The notes beneath the pieces were generated by a model. It was not told the origin of the DNA. It did not search any database and saw only the letters and a list, made by a program, of their open reading frames with translations. Position numbers and translations under genes: made by a program. A DNA stretch of 37,881 bases from assembly GCA_046734415.1 (NCBI GenBank), contig JBKPRD010000310.1:1-37881 (forward strand), given 5' to 3'. The DNA is from DATBLE01 sp046734415. GTDB lineage: Bacteria > Actinomycetota > Thermoleophilia > Gaiellales > Gaiellaceae. Of this stretch, positions 22,225-29,079 are shown one piece after another (the first letter of the stretch is position 1; each line of letters opens with the position of its first letter).

Positions 22225-22915
22225 CCGCGCCGACCAGGGCACGCAGCGCAGCCACCTCGGGTGCCGTGAGGGGTCGCCACTCGCCCGGCTCGAGGCTGCG
22301 CAGGTCGAGCCCCGCGTATCGGCTGCGGTGCAGGCGGAGCACGGGATGCCCGACCGCCGCGCACATCCGCTTGACCTGGTGCTTGCGGCCCTCGTGGATC
22401 GTCAGCTCCAGGCGCCCGCGGCCGAGCCGCCGAGCCTGCGCCGGCGCCGTACGGCCGTCGTCGAGGTCGACACCCTCGCGCAGTCGCCGCAGAGCGTCCT
22501 CGGGAGGGTCTCCCTCGACGTCCGCCTCGTAGACCTTGTCCACGTGGTACCGCGGATGTGCAAGCCGGTGCGCGAGCGGCCCGTCATTCGTCAGCAGGAG
22601 CGCGCCGGTCGTGTCGGCGTCGAGGCGGCCGACCGGGACCACGCGCGGCTCGGACGGAACGAGGTCGACGACGGTGTCGCGGCCGTGCGGGTCGCATGCG
22701 GTCGTGACCGTGTTCGGCGGCTTGTGCAGGAGCACGTAGGCGAGCGCCTGCCGCTCGACCGGCCGACCGTCGACCTCGACGGCGTCGCCGGCGTCGACGA
22801 ACGTGTTCAGCTCGCCGGGCCGGCCGTTGACGCGGACGCGGCCCGCCTTGATCAGCTCGTCAGCACCGCGGCGGGAGGCGACCCCCGTCCTCGCCAGGTA
22901 GGCGTTGAGGCGCAC
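22208..22915 (-). CDS. rluB: RsuA/RluB-family rRNA pseudouridine synthase
   Basis: This enzyme isomerises uridine to pseudouridine in rRNA. The 235-residue product has an N-terminal S4 RNA-binding domain (1 to about 50, RLNAYLARTGVASRRGADEL), then the catalytic domain with GRLDADTTGALLLTNDG (96-112; Asp99 is the expected nucleophile), VDKVYEADVEG and EGRKHQVKRMCAAVGHPV, all standard. The GTG start at 22915 gives MRLNAYLA. Whether the target is 23S U2605 (RluB) or another site cannot be told, so the symbol follows the usual annotation. In many Gram-positives this gene neighbours scpA/scpB; here scpB and scpA lie about 2 kb away on the same strand, separated by the repeat-protein and thioredoxin genes. 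Confidence 0.92.
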   Translation of the reverse strand: MRLNAYLARTGVASRRGADELIKAGRVRVNGRPGELNTFVDAGDAVEVDGRPVERQALAYVLLHKPPNTVTTACDPHGRDTVVDLVPSEPRVVPVGRLDADTTGALLLTNDGPLAHRLAHPRYHVDKVYEADVEGDPPEDALRRLREGVDLDDGRTAPAQARRLGRGRLELTIHEGRKHQVKRMCAAVGHPVLRLHRSRYAGLDLRSLEPGEWRPLTAPEVAALRALVGAATRST

Positions 22916-23023
22916 ACGGACGATTCTTATCCAACTTTCAGCGTTCTCTTAGTCCCGCCTCACCGCCCTCTCAGCCGCGGCCGCGACCCTCTCCCCTCGT
23001 CCCTTCGACGAAAGGAGCAGCAG

Positions 23024-24016
23024 ATGGGCAAGAGAGCGATGATCGCCTCGGCCGGCGCCGCGGTTGCGCTCGCGGCCGGCGCCGGCGGGTCGTACGCGGC
23101 CGGCGGGTTGGGCGGCGGCTCCGGCCACGGCGACACCGGAAGCCAGGGCATCGCCTTCGAGGTGAAGCTCGGCGGCCCGGCCGACCAAGCCGCGGTCGCC
23201 GCCTACCTCGGCCTGACGAAGGAGCAGCTGCAGACGCAGCTCGAGTCCGGCAAGACGCTCGCGGAGATCGCGACCGACCAGGGCAAGTCCGTGTCCGGTC
23301 TGGAAGACGTCATCTACGCCCAGGCGAAGAGCGACCTCGACCAGGCCGTCGCGGACGGGAAGGCGACGGCGGCGCAGGAGCAGACGATGCTCGCCGACCT
23401 CGAGTCGCACCTGGACGACCTTGTCAACGGCAAGGGTCCTCGCGGCGGCCTGCGCGTCGGCGTCTTCGACCCCGCCGTCGCGAGCTATCTCGGGCTCAGC
23501 GAGACGGAGCTGCGGACCCAGCTCGAGTCCGGCAAGACGCTCGCGCAGATCGCGACCGATCAGGGCAAGTCCGTGTCCGGTCTGGAAGACGTCATCTACG
23601 CCCAGGCGAAGACCAACCTCGACCAGGCCGTCGCGGACGGGAAGGTGACGGCGGCGCAGGAGCAGACGATGCTCGCCGACCTCGAGTCGCACCTCGACGA
23701 CATCGTCAACCACACCGGTCCGCGCGGCGGCGTCCGCATCGTTGCGACTGCGATCGCGGGCTACCTCGGGCTCAGCGAGGCCGAACTGCGCAGTCGGGTC
23801 GAGAGCGGCAAGTCGCTGGCTCAGATCGCGAGCGCACAGGGCAAGTCGCTCGAGGGGCTGAAGGCGGCGATCCTCGCCGAGGCGAAGTCGAAGCTCGACG
23901 AGGCGGTCGCGGCGGGGAAGATCAGCGCCGCAGCCGCGAAGGCGATGCTCGACGAGCTCACCTCGCACGTCGACGATCTCGTCAACCGCACGGGCCCGCC
24001 CCACCGGGCTCCGTAG
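23024..24016 (+). CDS. Secreted protein of three tandem ~92-residue repeats
   Basis: This 330-residue protein begins with a signal peptide (MGKRAMIASAGAAVALAAG, probable cleavage near SYA at 23-25) and a Gly-rich linker. Three homologous units follow at residues 58-142, 152-236 and 244-325, each starting with YLGL. Each unit reads as helix, then SGK-LA-IA-QGKS, then helices ending L-SH-DD-VN. The SGKTLAEIA core resembles repeats I have seen in uncharacterised exported actinobacterial and firmicute proteins; I know no function. No cysteine or catalytic motif is seen; an adhesion or scaffold role is only a guess. The ATG at 23024 is chosen over a longer open frame because AAAGGAG lies 7 nt upstream and the signal peptide follows. 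A terminator hairpin follows the stop. Confidence 0.88.
   Translation: MGKRAMIASAGAAVALAAGAGGSYAAGGLGGGSGHGDTGSQGIAFEVKLGGPADQAAVAAYLGLTKEQLQTQLESGKTLAEIATDQGKSVSGLEDVIYAQAKSDLDQAVADGKATAAQEQTMLADLESHLDDLVNGKGPRGGLRVGVFDPAVASYLGLSETELRTQLESGKTLAQIATDQGKSVSGLEDVIYAQAKTNLDQAVADGKVTAAQEQTMLADLESHLDDIVNHTGPRGGVRIVATAIAGYLGLSEAELRSRVESGKSLAQIASAQGKSLEGLKAAILAEAKSKLDEAVAAGKISAAAAKAMLDELTSHVDDLVNRTGPPHRAP
23195..23998 (+). repeat. Three tandem coding repeats (periods 282 and 276 bp)
   Basis: Units lie at 23195-23449, 23477-23731 and 23753-23998. Units 1 and 2 are nearly identical at DNA level through the stretch coding for LESGKTLA-QIATDQGKSV to LADLESHLDD, with long exact runs including silent positions. 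Unit 3 is diverged. This points to a recent duplication or gene conversion of unit 1/2 over an older triplication. Confidence 0.85.
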
Positions 24017-24024
24017 CGAAAAGA

Positions 24025-24057
24025 AGAGGCGGCGGTTCTTGGGGAGCCGCCGCCTCT
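24025..24057. terminator. Convergent bidirectional terminator hairpin
   Basis: AGAGGCGGCGG (24025-24035) and CCGCCGCCTCT (24047-24057) form an exact 11-bp stem with an 11-nt loop between the convergent repeat-protein and thioredoxin genes. On the minus strand the stem is followed by TCTTTTCG, a modest U-run, so it should end the thioredoxin transcript best. On the plus strand no T-run follows. Confidence 0.8.
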
Positions 24058-24617
24058 CAGTACAGCGTCGAGGCGAGCGCCCTGCGGTACCGGGTGCTGA
24101 GCTCGTGCTCCTGGCCGAGCTCCTCGAACAGCGCGACCATCAGTCGCCGGACCTCGTCACGCTCGTCGCCGCTCGTCGTCCGCGCCTCCTCGAGCAACAA
24201 GTCGAGGGCGCGCTCCTCGTCCCCCGTCTCCAGCGCCGCGAGGACGTCCGGCCGGTCGCCGCGCTCGCGCAGCTCCTCGATCAGCCGTTCGCCCGCCGTC
24301 GGGCCGAGCAGGCCGTCGAGGAACGCGGCGACCGACTGCGGCGGCTGGGCGCCCGTGAACTCGGAGACGACCTGTCCGTTCCGGAACGCCTTCACGGCCG
24401 GAATCCCGCGGATCCCGTAGTGCTCCGCGAGCGCCCGGTTCGCGTCCACGTCGACGCGCGCGAGTTCGATTCCCGGCCGCGCCTCGATCTCGGACTCGAG
24501 CACCGGCTCGAGCGCCTTGCACGGCCCGCACCAGTCCGCCCAGAAGTCGACCACGACCGGCGTCTCGTGGGAGCGCTGGAGCACCTCGGTGTAGAAAGTC
24601 TCGTCTGTTACGTCCAT
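24057..24617 (-). CDS. Thioredoxin with helical TPR-like C-terminal domain (CnoX/YbbN-like)
   Basis: Residues 1 to about 105 form a thioredoxin domain: VVVDFWADWCGPCKALEPVL has the active CGPC at 30-33, and GIPAVKAF carries the cis-proline. Residues 106-186 are helical, with a TPR-like LLGPTAGERLIEELRERG and LETGDEERALDLLLEEAR. The fusion is that of CnoX/YbbN, a chaperone-linked thioredoxin; E. coli CnoX lost the redox motif, whereas here the WCGPC site is complete, so disulfide chemistry is likely. The protein is shorter than the 280-300 residues of proteobacterial CnoX. The ATG at 24615-24617 is followed upstream by repeat copy C. It is convergent with the repeat-protein gene, sharing a terminator. 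Confidence 0.88.
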   Translation of the reverse strand: MDVTDETFYTEVLQRSHETPVVVDFWADWCGPCKALEPVLESEIEARPGIELARVDVDANRALAEHYGIRGIPAVKAFRNGQVVSEFTGAQPPQSVAAFLDGLLGPTAGERLIEELRERGDRPDVLAALETGDEERALDLLLEEARTTSGDERDEVRRLMVALFEELGQEHELSTRYRRALASTLY

Positions 24618-24634
24618 CGTTTGTGCGCTTCGAT

Positions 24635-24656
24635 ACCCAGTCTCTGAGACCTGGGT
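24635..24656. repeat. Mosaic intergenic repeat, copy C (hairpin module)
   Basis: In the scpB-thioredoxin gap (24618-24697) a 22-nt near-palindrome has arms ACCCAGTCTC and GAGAC-TGGGT around a single T, with one bulged C. Its first 17 nt match 2471-2487 of copy A exactly. The following TTGTGGGACTTTG loosely matches the GTGTGACTTTG of copy A. The GTGCCTGGCAC module of copies A and B is absent here. Confidence 0.75.
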
Positions 24657-24697
24657 TGAAACGGTTGTGGGACTTTGTATCCCCAGAGTGGACGAGG

Positions 24698-25294
24698 TTA
24701 CGCGGGCCGGCGCTCGGCGATCGCCTCGAGCCGGCCGCGGATCTCGTCCGCGGAGCCGCCGAGGTCATCGAGGCGCGGCAGCGCCGAGAGGCTCTCGAGC
24801 CCGAAGACGCGCTCGAAGAGCGGCGTCGTCCGGTAGTGGACCGCCCCGCCCTCGTCTCGGCCCGACTCCGCGACGAGCCCGCGCTCGACGAGGCCGGCGA
24901 CGACCGAGTCGGCCGCGACCCCGCGGATCCGGGCGATCTCGGGCCGGCTGCAGGGCCCGAGGTAGGCGATCACGGCCAGCGTCTCGAGCGCCGCCGCCGA
25001 CAGCCCGCGCTCGACGGGACGCTCGAAGAGCCGCGCGCACGCGGACGCCGCCTCGCGCGACGACCCGAACGCGTACCCGCCGGCCACCTGCTCGAGGACG
25101 ATGCCGCTCCGCCCCTCCGCGTAGCGCTCCCGCAGCAGCTCGAGGGCTCCCTCGACGCGCTCCACCGCGGCGTCGGCCGCGACCGCCAGGTCCTCGGCGG
25201 AGAGGGGTTGCGAGGCGACGACGAGCAGGGCCTCGAGCGTCCGGGCCAGAGCCTCTAGCGGCCCGGAGGTGATCAGGCGGAGCGGGCGTTCCAC
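24698..25294 (-). CDS. scpB: Segregation and condensation protein B
   Basis: ScpB is the winged-helix partner of the SMC-ScpA condensin and helps to compact and segregate the chromosome. The 198-residue product shows LEALLVVASQPLSAEDLA near the start, AGGYAFGSS, then LSAAALETLAVIAYLGPCSRPEIARIRG, the hallmark of the second winged helix, and YRTTPLFERVFGLESL near the end. The GTG at 25294 is supported by AAGGAGG six nt upstream. It overlaps the 3' end of scpA by 22 bp, so the two are coupled. The open frame extends well upstream, but that is scpA shadow. Confidence 0.94.
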   Translation of the reverse strand: MERPLRLITSGPLEALARTLEALLVVASQPLSAEDLAVAADAAVERVEGALELLRERYAEGRSGIVLEQVAGGYAFGSSREAASACARLFERPVERGLSAAALETLAVIAYLGPCSRPEIARIRGVAADSVVAGLVERGLVAESGRDEGGAVHYRTTPLFERVFGLESLSALPRLDDLGGSADEIRGRLEAIAERRPA

Positions 25295-26118
25295 GTGCGG
25301 CCTCCTTCCTCGTCGCGTCCGGCAACTCCTTCCTTGACCCTCGCGATCCGAATCGGCGCGAACGGGGCGGCCTGGTCGATCGTGACCTCGTCTGCGCGGC
25401 GGAGCTCGAGGACGGCCAGGAAGGCGACCGCCTGCTCGACCCGCGACAGGCCCTCGACCGCCTGCTCGAAGTCGAGGCGGCGCCTGCGCCGCAGGACAGC
25501 GCGGAAGCGCTCGACGAACTGCATCACCGGCGGAAAGCGGAGCCCCATGTGGTCGAGAGAGACCTGCGGCGGCTCGGCGGCGAGCAGGCGGAGCGCCCGC
25601 GCGAGCGCTTCCGGCTCCTGCGGCGCGATCCTCGGCTCTCCCTTCGGGGCTAGCGGTGCCGGCCCGAGGCGAAAGTACCGGCCCTGCTCGCGCGCAAGAC
25701 GATCCGCGAGCCAGCCTGCCGCCTCCTTCATCCGGCGATAGTCCTCGAGCCGCCGCGCGAGCTCCTCGGCCGCCTCCTCGGGATCGAGATCGGCCAGCTC
25801 GACCCGCTCCTCCGGGAAGAGCTCGCGCGCCTTCAGCTCGAGCAGCGCCCCCACCAGCACCAGGAACTCGCCGCACGCGTCGAGGTCGAGCCGCTGGCGC
25901 TCCGCGCTGGAAGCGACGGCGGCAAAGCCGCCGTCGCCCGGCGGGTCGGCAGCGGCTCCGCCGGTGCCGAGGGCGAGCCGCTCCATGAAGGTGACGACCA
26001 CCTCGGCGACGTCGACGTCGCGCGGCTCGAGCTCCTCGCGGAGGACGAGCGTCAGCAACAGGTCGAACGGGCCCTCGAACGCGTCGAGGTCCAGCTCGAG
26101 CTCACGGACGACCGGCAC
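25273..26118 (-). CDS. scpA: Segregation and condensation protein A
   Basis: ScpA is the kleisin that bridges the SMC heads. The 281-residue product begins RELELDLDAFEGPFDLLL with the conserved FEGPFDLLL near residues 14-22, has a helical N-terminal domain with LLELKARELFPEE, a charged middle part and the C-terminal winged-helix region (SRVEQAVAFLAVLELRRADEV-like, conserved in kleisins). A low-complexity insert (GTGGAAADPPGDGGFA, about 54-70) interrupts the N-terminal domain and is unusual. The GTG at 26118 has AGGAG 4-5 nt upstream. It lies 29 bp after lgt and overlaps scpB. Confidence 0.93.
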   Translation of the reverse strand: MPVVRELELDLDAFEGPFDLLLTLVLREELEPRDVDVAEVVVTFMERLALGTGGAAADPPGDGGFAAVASSAERQRLDLDACGEFLVLVGALLELKARELFPEERVELADLDPEEAAEELARRLEDYRRMKEAAGWLADRLAREQGRYFRLGPAPLAPKGEPRIAPQEPEALARALRLLAAEPPQVSLDHMGLRFPPVMQFVERFRAVLRRRRRLDFEQAVEGLSRVEQAVAFLAVLELRRADEVTIDQAAPFAPIRIARVKEGVAGRDEEGGRTWNARSA

Positions 26119-26147
26119 TAATCTCCTGCCGGAACACCGGGGGGAGG

Positions 26148-27032
26148 CTAGCGGCGCGGGCGGACGCGCCCCTTCGGGACTGCCATCGCCGGCCCCTTCG
26201 GGATCGGCCGCCGCTTCCGGCGCACCGCCGGACGGTCCCCTTCCTCGTGGAAGAACTGCCAGAAGACGAAGAAGCCGGTCGAGATCACGAAGACGAACAG
26301 CGAGACCCAGAAGTTCAGCCGCTCGCCGGCGAAGTGGTGCGACGGGTCGACGCGCAACAGCTCCTCGAGCGTGCGCCCGAAGGTGTAGAACGAGACGTAG
26401 AGCGCGAACAGGCCCGGCGGCCGGATCCGGAACTTGTTGCCGATCACGATCAGCACGCCGGCCATCGCCAGGTCGTAGACGAGCTCGTAGAGGAACGTCG
26501 GGTGAAACGTGTCGGACAGCGCGTACTGCGGGGGCCGGTGGTCGGGGTCGATCTTCAGGCCCCAGGGGAGGTTCGTCGGCTTGCCGAACAGCTCCTGGTT
26601 GAACCAGTTGCCGAGGCGTCCGATCCCCTGCGCGATCAGCAGTCCGGGGGCGACTGCGTCGGCGAACAGACGCACGCTCTCGCCGGCCCGGCGGATGACG
26701 ATCGCGCCGGCGAGGCAGCCGAAGAAGATCCCGCCCCAGACGCCGAGGCCGCCCTGCCAGACGGCGAACGGGCCCCACCACGTGTCCGGAACCTCGTTCC
26801 AGCTCGTCAGGTCGTGGTAGATCCGGGCCCCGACGATCCCGGCCGCGACGCCCCAGACGGCGACGCGGAGCACGAGATCCCAGTCGCCGCCCAGGCGCGT
26901 CCAGCGGTACCCGGTGAGCAGGATGCAGGCTGCGATCGCGAGCAGCAGCATCAGCCCGTACATGTGGATGTGCAGCGGGCCGACGTCGACGACGCCGCTC
27001 GAGGGCGACGGGATCGAGGCGAGGAACGGCAC
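26148..27032 (-). CDS. lgt: Prolipoprotein diacylglyceryl transferase
   Basis: Lgt transfers diacylglycerol from phosphatidylglycerol to the lipobox cysteine of prelipoproteins in the membrane. The 294-residue product has about seven hydrophobic segments. The Lgt landmarks are HMYGLMLLLA near 23, GARIYHDL (68-75), GGLGVWGGI (94-102) and the signature GRLGNWFNQELFGKPT (138-153) with its essential Arg and Asn, plus FHPTFLYE. The C-terminus is a basic tail (RRKRRPIPKGP and RVRPRR). The start is GTG at 27032; a 6-bp inverted repeat overlaps it (27032-27051). A client, the DUF3352-like lipoprotein, is encoded in this window. Confidence 0.95.
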   Translation of the reverse strand: MPFLASIPSPSSGVVDVGPLHIHMYGLMLLLAIAACILLTGYRWTRLGGDWDLVLRVAVWGVAAGIVGARIYHDLTSWNEVPDTWWGPFAVWQGGLGVWGGIFFGCLAGAIVIRRAGESVRLFADAVAPGLLIAQGIGRLGNWFNQELFGKPTNLPWGLKIDPDHRPPQYALSDTFHPTFLYELVYDLAMAGVLIVIGNKFRIRPPGLFALYVSFYTFGRTLEELLRVDPSHHFAGERLNFWVSLFVFVISTGFFVFWQFFHEEGDRPAVRRKRRPIPKGPAMAVPKGRVRPRR

Positions 27033-27071
27033 GGGCAGAAGATTGTGCCCGCGCTGCCCGGACGGCGCTAC

Positions 27072-27275
27072 CTACAACAGAATCCGCTGGGCGGTCTCGG
27101 GCGGGCAACCGCGCCCGAGCAGCTCGACCGCGAGGTGGAGGTCGACGTAGCTCCGGCTCGCCAGCTCGACCGCCTGCTCGTGGCCGTAGCCGGCGCGCTC
27201 CAGCTCCTCGACGCGCCAGCGCTCGATCCGCTCGCTCTCGGTCTCGTCGTGGAGTTCAACCTCTGCCGCAGACAT
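27072..27275 (-). CDS. Small hypothetical protein (67 aa)
   Basis: I do not recognise this protein. It is acidic and helical (ERIERWRVEELERAGYGHE, then YVDLHLAVELLGRGCPPET), with a two-helix arrangement reminiscent of UBA-type or other small helical folds, and one cysteine in GCPPE. No membrane segment is visible. The second ATG (27273-27275) is preferred over one five codons upstream because GAAAGGA is spaced 5 nt before it. It lies 39 bp upstream of lgt on the same strand. The codon use and good ribosome site argue for a real gene; there is no functional evidence. Confidence 0.7.
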   Translation of the reverse strand: MSAAEVELHDETESERIERWRVEELERAGYGHEQAVELASRSYVDLHLAVELLGRGCPPETAQRILL

Positions 27276-27328
27276 GTGGTCCTTTCGCATCGTCGTGTAC
27301 TCGACTATTCGGCGACGGGGCCGGACCG

Positions 27329-27352
27329 GATCTCCCCCTTCGGGGGGAGATC
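27329..27352. terminator. Perfect 10-bp hairpin with TTCG loop
   Basis: GATCTCCCCC, TTCG, GGGGGAGATC forms a very stable stem 8 nt beyond the stop of the anti-sigma-like gene and upstream of the small 27275 gene. On the plus strand the loop is a UUCG tetraloop; on the minus (coding) strand it is CGAA. No T-run follows on either side, so it may stall or protect RNA rather than act as a classical terminator. Confidence 0.6.
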
Positions 27353-27360
27353 GGATCGCC

Positions 27361-28050
27361 CTAGCGGAAGGAGCGCGCGATCCTCAGCGCCTGGGCGAGC
27401 GTGAGCTCTCCCTCCAGCCGCAGCGTGAGCGGCCCGTGCTCCCAGAGGAGCACGTCGCGCGCCAGTCGGACGCGCTCGTCGAGGACGATTCGCGTCGGCG
27501 CCATGTACAGAAAGTGCCGCGCCCCCGAGAGGAAGAACCCGCTGCGACCGTCGACGTCGACCGGCGTGATCGTCGTACCGGGCTCGGCGACCTTCTTGAT
27601 GTACACGGGCACGCCGCTCGCGAGGAACTGCGACACGAGCAGCCTCGTCCGCCCGTACACGAACCAGAGCTGGTGTCCGTCCCACGTGATCCGGTCCGGC
27701 TTGCCGAGCAGGTCGGAGGTGAGCGGCCGGAAGCGCATCGTCCGCCGCGCCTCGTCGAGCGTGAGCGGGTTGCCCAGGTCGAGCGACGTCGAGGTCTTCA
27801 CCTCGGGCAGGCGGTCGACGACCTCGATCGTCGCCCCCTGGAGGTGGAAGAAGCGGAGGATCGACGAGCGGGCGGGAGGCACCGCGAACGCGACCGCGAT
27901 CGCGAGCAGGAGTGCCGCGAGCACTACGACGACGGCGCGCCGGCGGCGCTGCGGCCGGGCCGTCAGGCGCGCCCGCACCGAGGGCGCCAAGTCGCGCTCG
28001 GCGGGGAAGTCGACGTACGCCGCGAGGTCTCTCAGCTCGCGTTCGTTCAT
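27361..28050 (-). CDS. Membrane-anchored putative anti-sigma partner
   Basis: The 229-residue product has a short cytoplasmic N-terminus (ELRDLAAYVDFPAERDLAP, 5-23), a basic stretch, one TM segment (about 39-58) and an extracytoplasmic domain starting SSILRFFHLQGATIEVVDRL. The context is that of an anti-sigma factor: its ATG overlaps the stop of an ECF sigma gene in ATGA. The cytoplasmic part, however, lacks the HxxxCxxC zinc motif of ZAS-type anti-sigma factors. The outer domain shows repeated beta-like segments (VDGRSGFFLSGARHFLYM). AGGAGGGGGA precedes the start closely. Whether it binds the sigma factor is inferred only from pairing and layout. A stable hairpin follows. Confidence 0.72.
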   Translation of the reverse strand: MNERELRDLAAYVDFPAERDLAPSVRARLTARPQRRRRAVVVVLAALLLAIAVAFAVPPARSSILRFFHLQGATIEVVDRLPEVKTSTSLDLGNPLTLDEARRTMRFRPLTSDLLGKPDRITWDGHQLWFVYGRTRLLVSQFLASGVPVYIKKVAEPGTTITPVDVDGRSGFFLSGARHFLYMAPTRIVLDERVRLARDVLLWEHGPLTLRLEGELTLAQALRIARSFR

Positions 28051-28613
28051 TCCCCCTCCTCCAGCTCCGCCCTGAGCCGCTCGAGCGCCCGCGAGAGGCG
28101 CGACTTGACCGTCCCCCGCCGGACACCGAGCGCCGCCGCCGTCTCGGCCTCGGAGAGGTCGAGGAAGTAGCGGCACGCGATCGCCTCACGGTCGGCCTCG
28201 CCGAGCCGGTTCAGTGCTTCGATCAGCTGCTCGCGCCGCTCGGCGCCGAGGAGCGCCGCCTCGGGGGACGGGGCCGCGTCCCCCGGGGCCGCGCCCCCAG
28301 CTTCCGCCGCCGCACGCAGGCCGAGCGCGGTTCGACGGCCGGCGGAACGGCGGCGGTTGCGCGCCTCGTTCGCGACGATGCGGAGCAGCCACGGCTTGAA
28401 CGGCGCGCCGGCGCGAAAGCGCCACAGCGCGCGGTGTGCCTTCACGAACCCGTCCTGCGCCGCCTCCTCGGCGTCGGCCGCGTTGCCGGCGATCAGGAAG
28501 GCGGTGCGCAGCGCGATGCCCTGATATGCGTGCACGAGCTCCTCGTAGGCGTCGGCGTCGCCGCGTTGCGCGCGGGCGACGAGCTGTCGGTCGTCGAGTG
28601 GCCGGCCCACCAC
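28047..28613 (-). CDS. ECF-type RNA polymerase sigma factor
   Basis: The roughly 188-residue protein has sigma region 2 (DAYEELVHAYQGIALRTAFL near the N-terminus, AEEAAQDGFVKAHRAL, FKPWLLRIVANEARNRRR) and region 4 (LGEADREAIACRYFLDLSE, then AALGVRRGTVKSRLSRALER, the helix-turn-helix), joined by an Ala/Gly-rich linker. No extra domains are seen, so it is a minimal ECF factor. GTG at 28613 (or 28610) is chosen; an ATG at 28673 would reach into the divergent VOC gene. A TACATA -10 box (28619-28624) would give a start of transcription at the GTG, consistent with a leaderless mRNA. It is co-translated with the membrane partner. Confidence 0.9.
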   Translation of the reverse strand: MVGRPLDDRQLVARAQRGDADAYEELVHAYQGIALRTAFLIAGNAADAEEAAQDGFVKAHRALWRFRAGAPFKPWLLRIVANEARNRRRSAGRRTALGLRAAAEAGGAAPGDAAPSPEAALLGAERREQLIEALNRLGEADREAIACRYFLDLSEAETAAALGVRRGTVKSRLSRALERLRAELEEGE

Positions 28614-28618
28614 TGCGT

Positions 28619-28624
28619 TATGTA
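28619..28624 (-). promoter_or_regulatory. Candidate -10 box for the sigma operon (leaderless)
   Basis: TACATA, with TG one base upstream (extended -10 form), lies 5-6 nt before the GTG of the sigma gene. A GGAAC motif of the type recognised by ECF sigma factors begins 22 nt upstream of the TACATA, and autoregulation is conceivable, but no standard ECF -10 follows it at the usual spacing. Confidence 0.35.
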
Positions 28625-28650
28625 CACCGAGTTCGTTAGCCTGGTTCCTG

Positions 28651-29079
28651 ATGGCCCGGCTCGTCGGGATCAACCACGTCGCGGTCGAGGTGGGCGACCT
28701 CGCCGAGGCGCTCGAGTTCTACGGACGGATCTTCGACGTCACCCTGCGCGGCCGGCTGCCGAAGATGGCCTTTGTCGACATGGGCGACCAGTTTCTGGCG
28801 ATCTCGGAGGGACGCACGCAGACGCCCGACGTCCACCGCCACATCGGTCTCGTCGTCGACGACCGTGACGCCGCACTCGACGCCGCCCGCAAGGCGGGCG
28901 CGGAGATGCTCGACGACAACGACTTCCGCGACCCGTGGGGGAACCACTTCCAGGTCGTCGACTACCGGGACGTGCAGTTCACGAAGACCGACCGGATCCT
29001 TCGCGGGATGGGCCTCGACGGGCTCGAGAAACGACGCTCGGCGGTCGAGGAGCTGCGCGCGAAGGGGCTCGCCGACTAG
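28651..29079 (+). CDS. VOC-fold (glyoxalase/dioxygenase-like) protein
   Basis: This 142-residue protein consists of one vicinal oxygen chelate domain: GINHVAVEVGDLAEALEFYG (6-25, His9 a likely metal ligand), a central HRHIGLVVDDRDAALDAA (His64) and GNHFQVVDY near residue 97. After about residue 110 there is a helical tail (GLDGLEKRRSAVEELRAKG), which is not part of the usual fold. The substrate is unknown; family members include glyoxalase I, dioxygenases and antibiotic-binding proteins. The ATG at 28651 lies 37 bp from the divergent sigma gene. The stop TAG shares a CTAG with the stop of the convergent next gene. Confidence 0.85.
   Translation: MARLVGINHVAVEVGDLAEALEFYGRIFDVTLRGRLPKMAFVDMGDQFLAISEGRTQTPDVHRHIGLVVDDRDAALDAARKAGAEMLDDNDFRDPWGNHFQVVDYRDVQFTKTDRILRGMGLDGLEKRRSAVEELRAKGLAD

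Noticed and set aside
27032..27051. 6-bp inverted repeat overlapping the lgt start as a translational switch
   Set aside because: CGGGCA/TGCCCG with an 8-nt loop is short enough to occur by chance in GC-rich DNA, and no alternative pairing partner was seen.
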